This document shows, piece after piece, positions 62,873-64,000 of a stretch of 64,000 nt of DNA. Position numbers and translations under genes: made by a program. Numbering within the stretch: position 1 is the stretch's first letter; every line of letters starts with the position of its first letter. Source of the stretch: Bostrychus sinensis (Eukaryota > Chordata > Actinopteri > Gobiiformes > Eleotridae); assembly GCA_020698575.1 (NCBI GenBank), contig CM036251.1:2388788-2452787 (forward strand), in the 5' to 3' direction. The notes under the pieces are model-generated. The model was not told where the DNA came from. It saw nothing but the letters and a program-made list of their open reading frames with translations, and did not search any database.

Positions 62873-63000
62873 TCACTTCCAGGGCCGGCTGCTCTGAGCC
62901 CTGCTGCTCTCTCGGACGGACGCTGAGGAACTCTGTCTGCTCCTGGCACTGGAGGCTTTAGACGGAGAACTGACCGACGACATGCGGCTGGACATTCGAC
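62873..63000 (-). CDS. cep41: Last coding exon of cep41-like gene (partial, runs off window to the right)
   Basis: CEP41 is a centrosomal/ciliary protein needed for tubulin glutamylation in cilia. The minus strand shows the acceptor CTTCTCCAG at 63009-63001, then two bases completing a codon, 41 residues (RMSSRMSSVSSPSKASSARS, RQSSSASVRESSRAQSSRPW, K) and TGA at 62875-62873. The Ser/Arg-rich tail ending PWK resembles the CEP41 C-terminus (human ends GKPWK). CEP41 lies tail-to-tail with CPA1 in human, as here. A minus-strand AATAAA (62853-62848) follows only about 20 bases after the stop. The assignment rests on a short tail plus synteny; upstream exons must lie beyond position 64000. Confidence 0.62.
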
Positions 63001-64000
63001 CTGGAGAAGGAGGAGGAGAAAAACAGGAAGAAAATGTCACGCTGCTGCAGATACAAACTGTTGTCATGGGGCTCAACAGCACAGAATGGATAATGGACAC
63101 ATGTTTACAAAAATAACTACATTACATGCTATATAACTAAAACATTAGTCTCAAAAACTCACAATAGCAAACAACATATCAGCTGTTGAAACTGAAGCAC
63201 TTGGGTAAACTGCCAATTGATTAGAAGTAAATATGGACAGAGACTTTCCATCCTGCAAAACAACATCCAAAATGTGTGGAACAATTTCAGAAAAATGTTC
63301 ACATTTTTCACCAATCTTCTGCTTATTTCCCGTTCAGAGTCACAGGGGACTGGAGCCTCTCCCAGGAACTATGGGCCTTAGGCGAGGTAAACCCTAGACC
63401 AGTGGTTCCCATAAAATATGTGTGGGAATGTCTGGGGCAGCCAGAGGTGCTCTACATTTAAAGCAATTTTTAGCCAACACTCTGTGGTTTTTTCATAGAA
63501 ATCTGTGGGGAAACATGACATAGGCTTTTGAATACAGTGAAGTATCACAGTTGGGGGTCAGTGAGGGGATTGTCTGATTTTTAAGGGGTCTGCGGCACTC
63601 TTGAGTTTGAGATAGGTTGCCTTATCCCTTCTTTTTCTTCCACATATTCCTGTTAGGGGCCCCGGGTGACTGGAGCCTATTCCTAATAACAATGGGCGTG
63701 AGGGCCTCAGACACAGACAGACGAACATTTACTCTCACAGTCATACTCTATGCTGCATGCAGACTCTCCAGTTCACCTGTACATACATGTGTTTGGACAA
63801 AGGTGGGAGGAAGAGGAGAGAACCCACATACTGCAAATTTCATTTGAATTTCCCAAACGAGACTTTAAATTTGTAGCTCAGTGCCTCCAAAATCATACTT
63901 ACAAAGCCAGTAATCTGAGGACTAGGGCTGGGTACTGTTAAACAATACCTTTGTGGTATGGAAAGAAAAGTTACAAACTACTGGTATCGAAAAAATAACT
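63001..64000. other. Presumed cep41 intron with fish repeats
   Basis: Two copies of the GGAGCCT..CC.A.CAA.TATGGGC repeat (63345-63400 and 63660-63830) and a TAGGGCTGGGTACTGTTAAA transposon end at 63924. No further exon of cep41 was recognised. Confidence 0.45.

Overview
The window is vertebrate nuclear DNA, almost certainly from a teleost fish. Its genes are split into small exons with GT-AG introns. The proteins match vertebrate families (testin, pancreatic carboxypeptidase A, CEP41). The spacer DNA is full of fish-type repeats: Tc1, pogo and hAT elements, LINE 3' ends, tRNA-derived SINE pieces and very long minisatellites. No bacterial, viral or CRISPR system was seen. Species cannot be assigned from sequence alone.

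Layout. Positions 1-7.2 kb hold repeats only, including a fold-back element and a three-layer nest of transposons. Positions 7.2-29.5 kb hold a complete seven-exon tes (testin) gene on the minus strand. It encodes three LIM domains, a PET domain and an unusual Gly/Ser-rich minisatellite-encoded linker. Its introns carry several hAT and pogo-like insertions, a ~0.66-kb imperfect hairpin and several minisatellites. Positions 29.5-42.7 kb are intergenic: a CCAAT/GC-box cluster, a 1.7-kb 11-bp minisatellite, a TTAA-flanked transposon and a truncated LINE with its target-site duplication. Positions 42.75-46.89 kb are a single 4.1-kb TTAGTG-type minisatellite. It stops directly at a PTF1-like plus TATA promoter. 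Positions 47.0-55.84 kb hold a complete eleven-exon carboxypeptidase A gene on the plus strand (420 codons, all catalytic residues present). Positions 56.2-62.8 kb hold a decayed partial duplicate of that gene (promoter piece and exons 2, 7 and 8), spread by a 1.4-kb 12-bp minisatellite. At 62.87-63.00 kb lies the last coding exon of a minus-strand gene whose PWK terminus and position fit cep41. In human, CPA1 and CEP41 are also tail-to-tail neighbours.

The genes are not an operon. testin is a cytoskeletal/focal-adhesion adaptor, carboxypeptidase A is a secreted pancreatic digestive zymogen, and CEP41 is a ciliary/centrosomal protein. The most notable material is structural: coding and non-coding minisatellites, three separate loci built from one 11-bp unit, the intronic hairpin, and the duplicated cpa gene, which preserves the empty site of a later LINE insertion.
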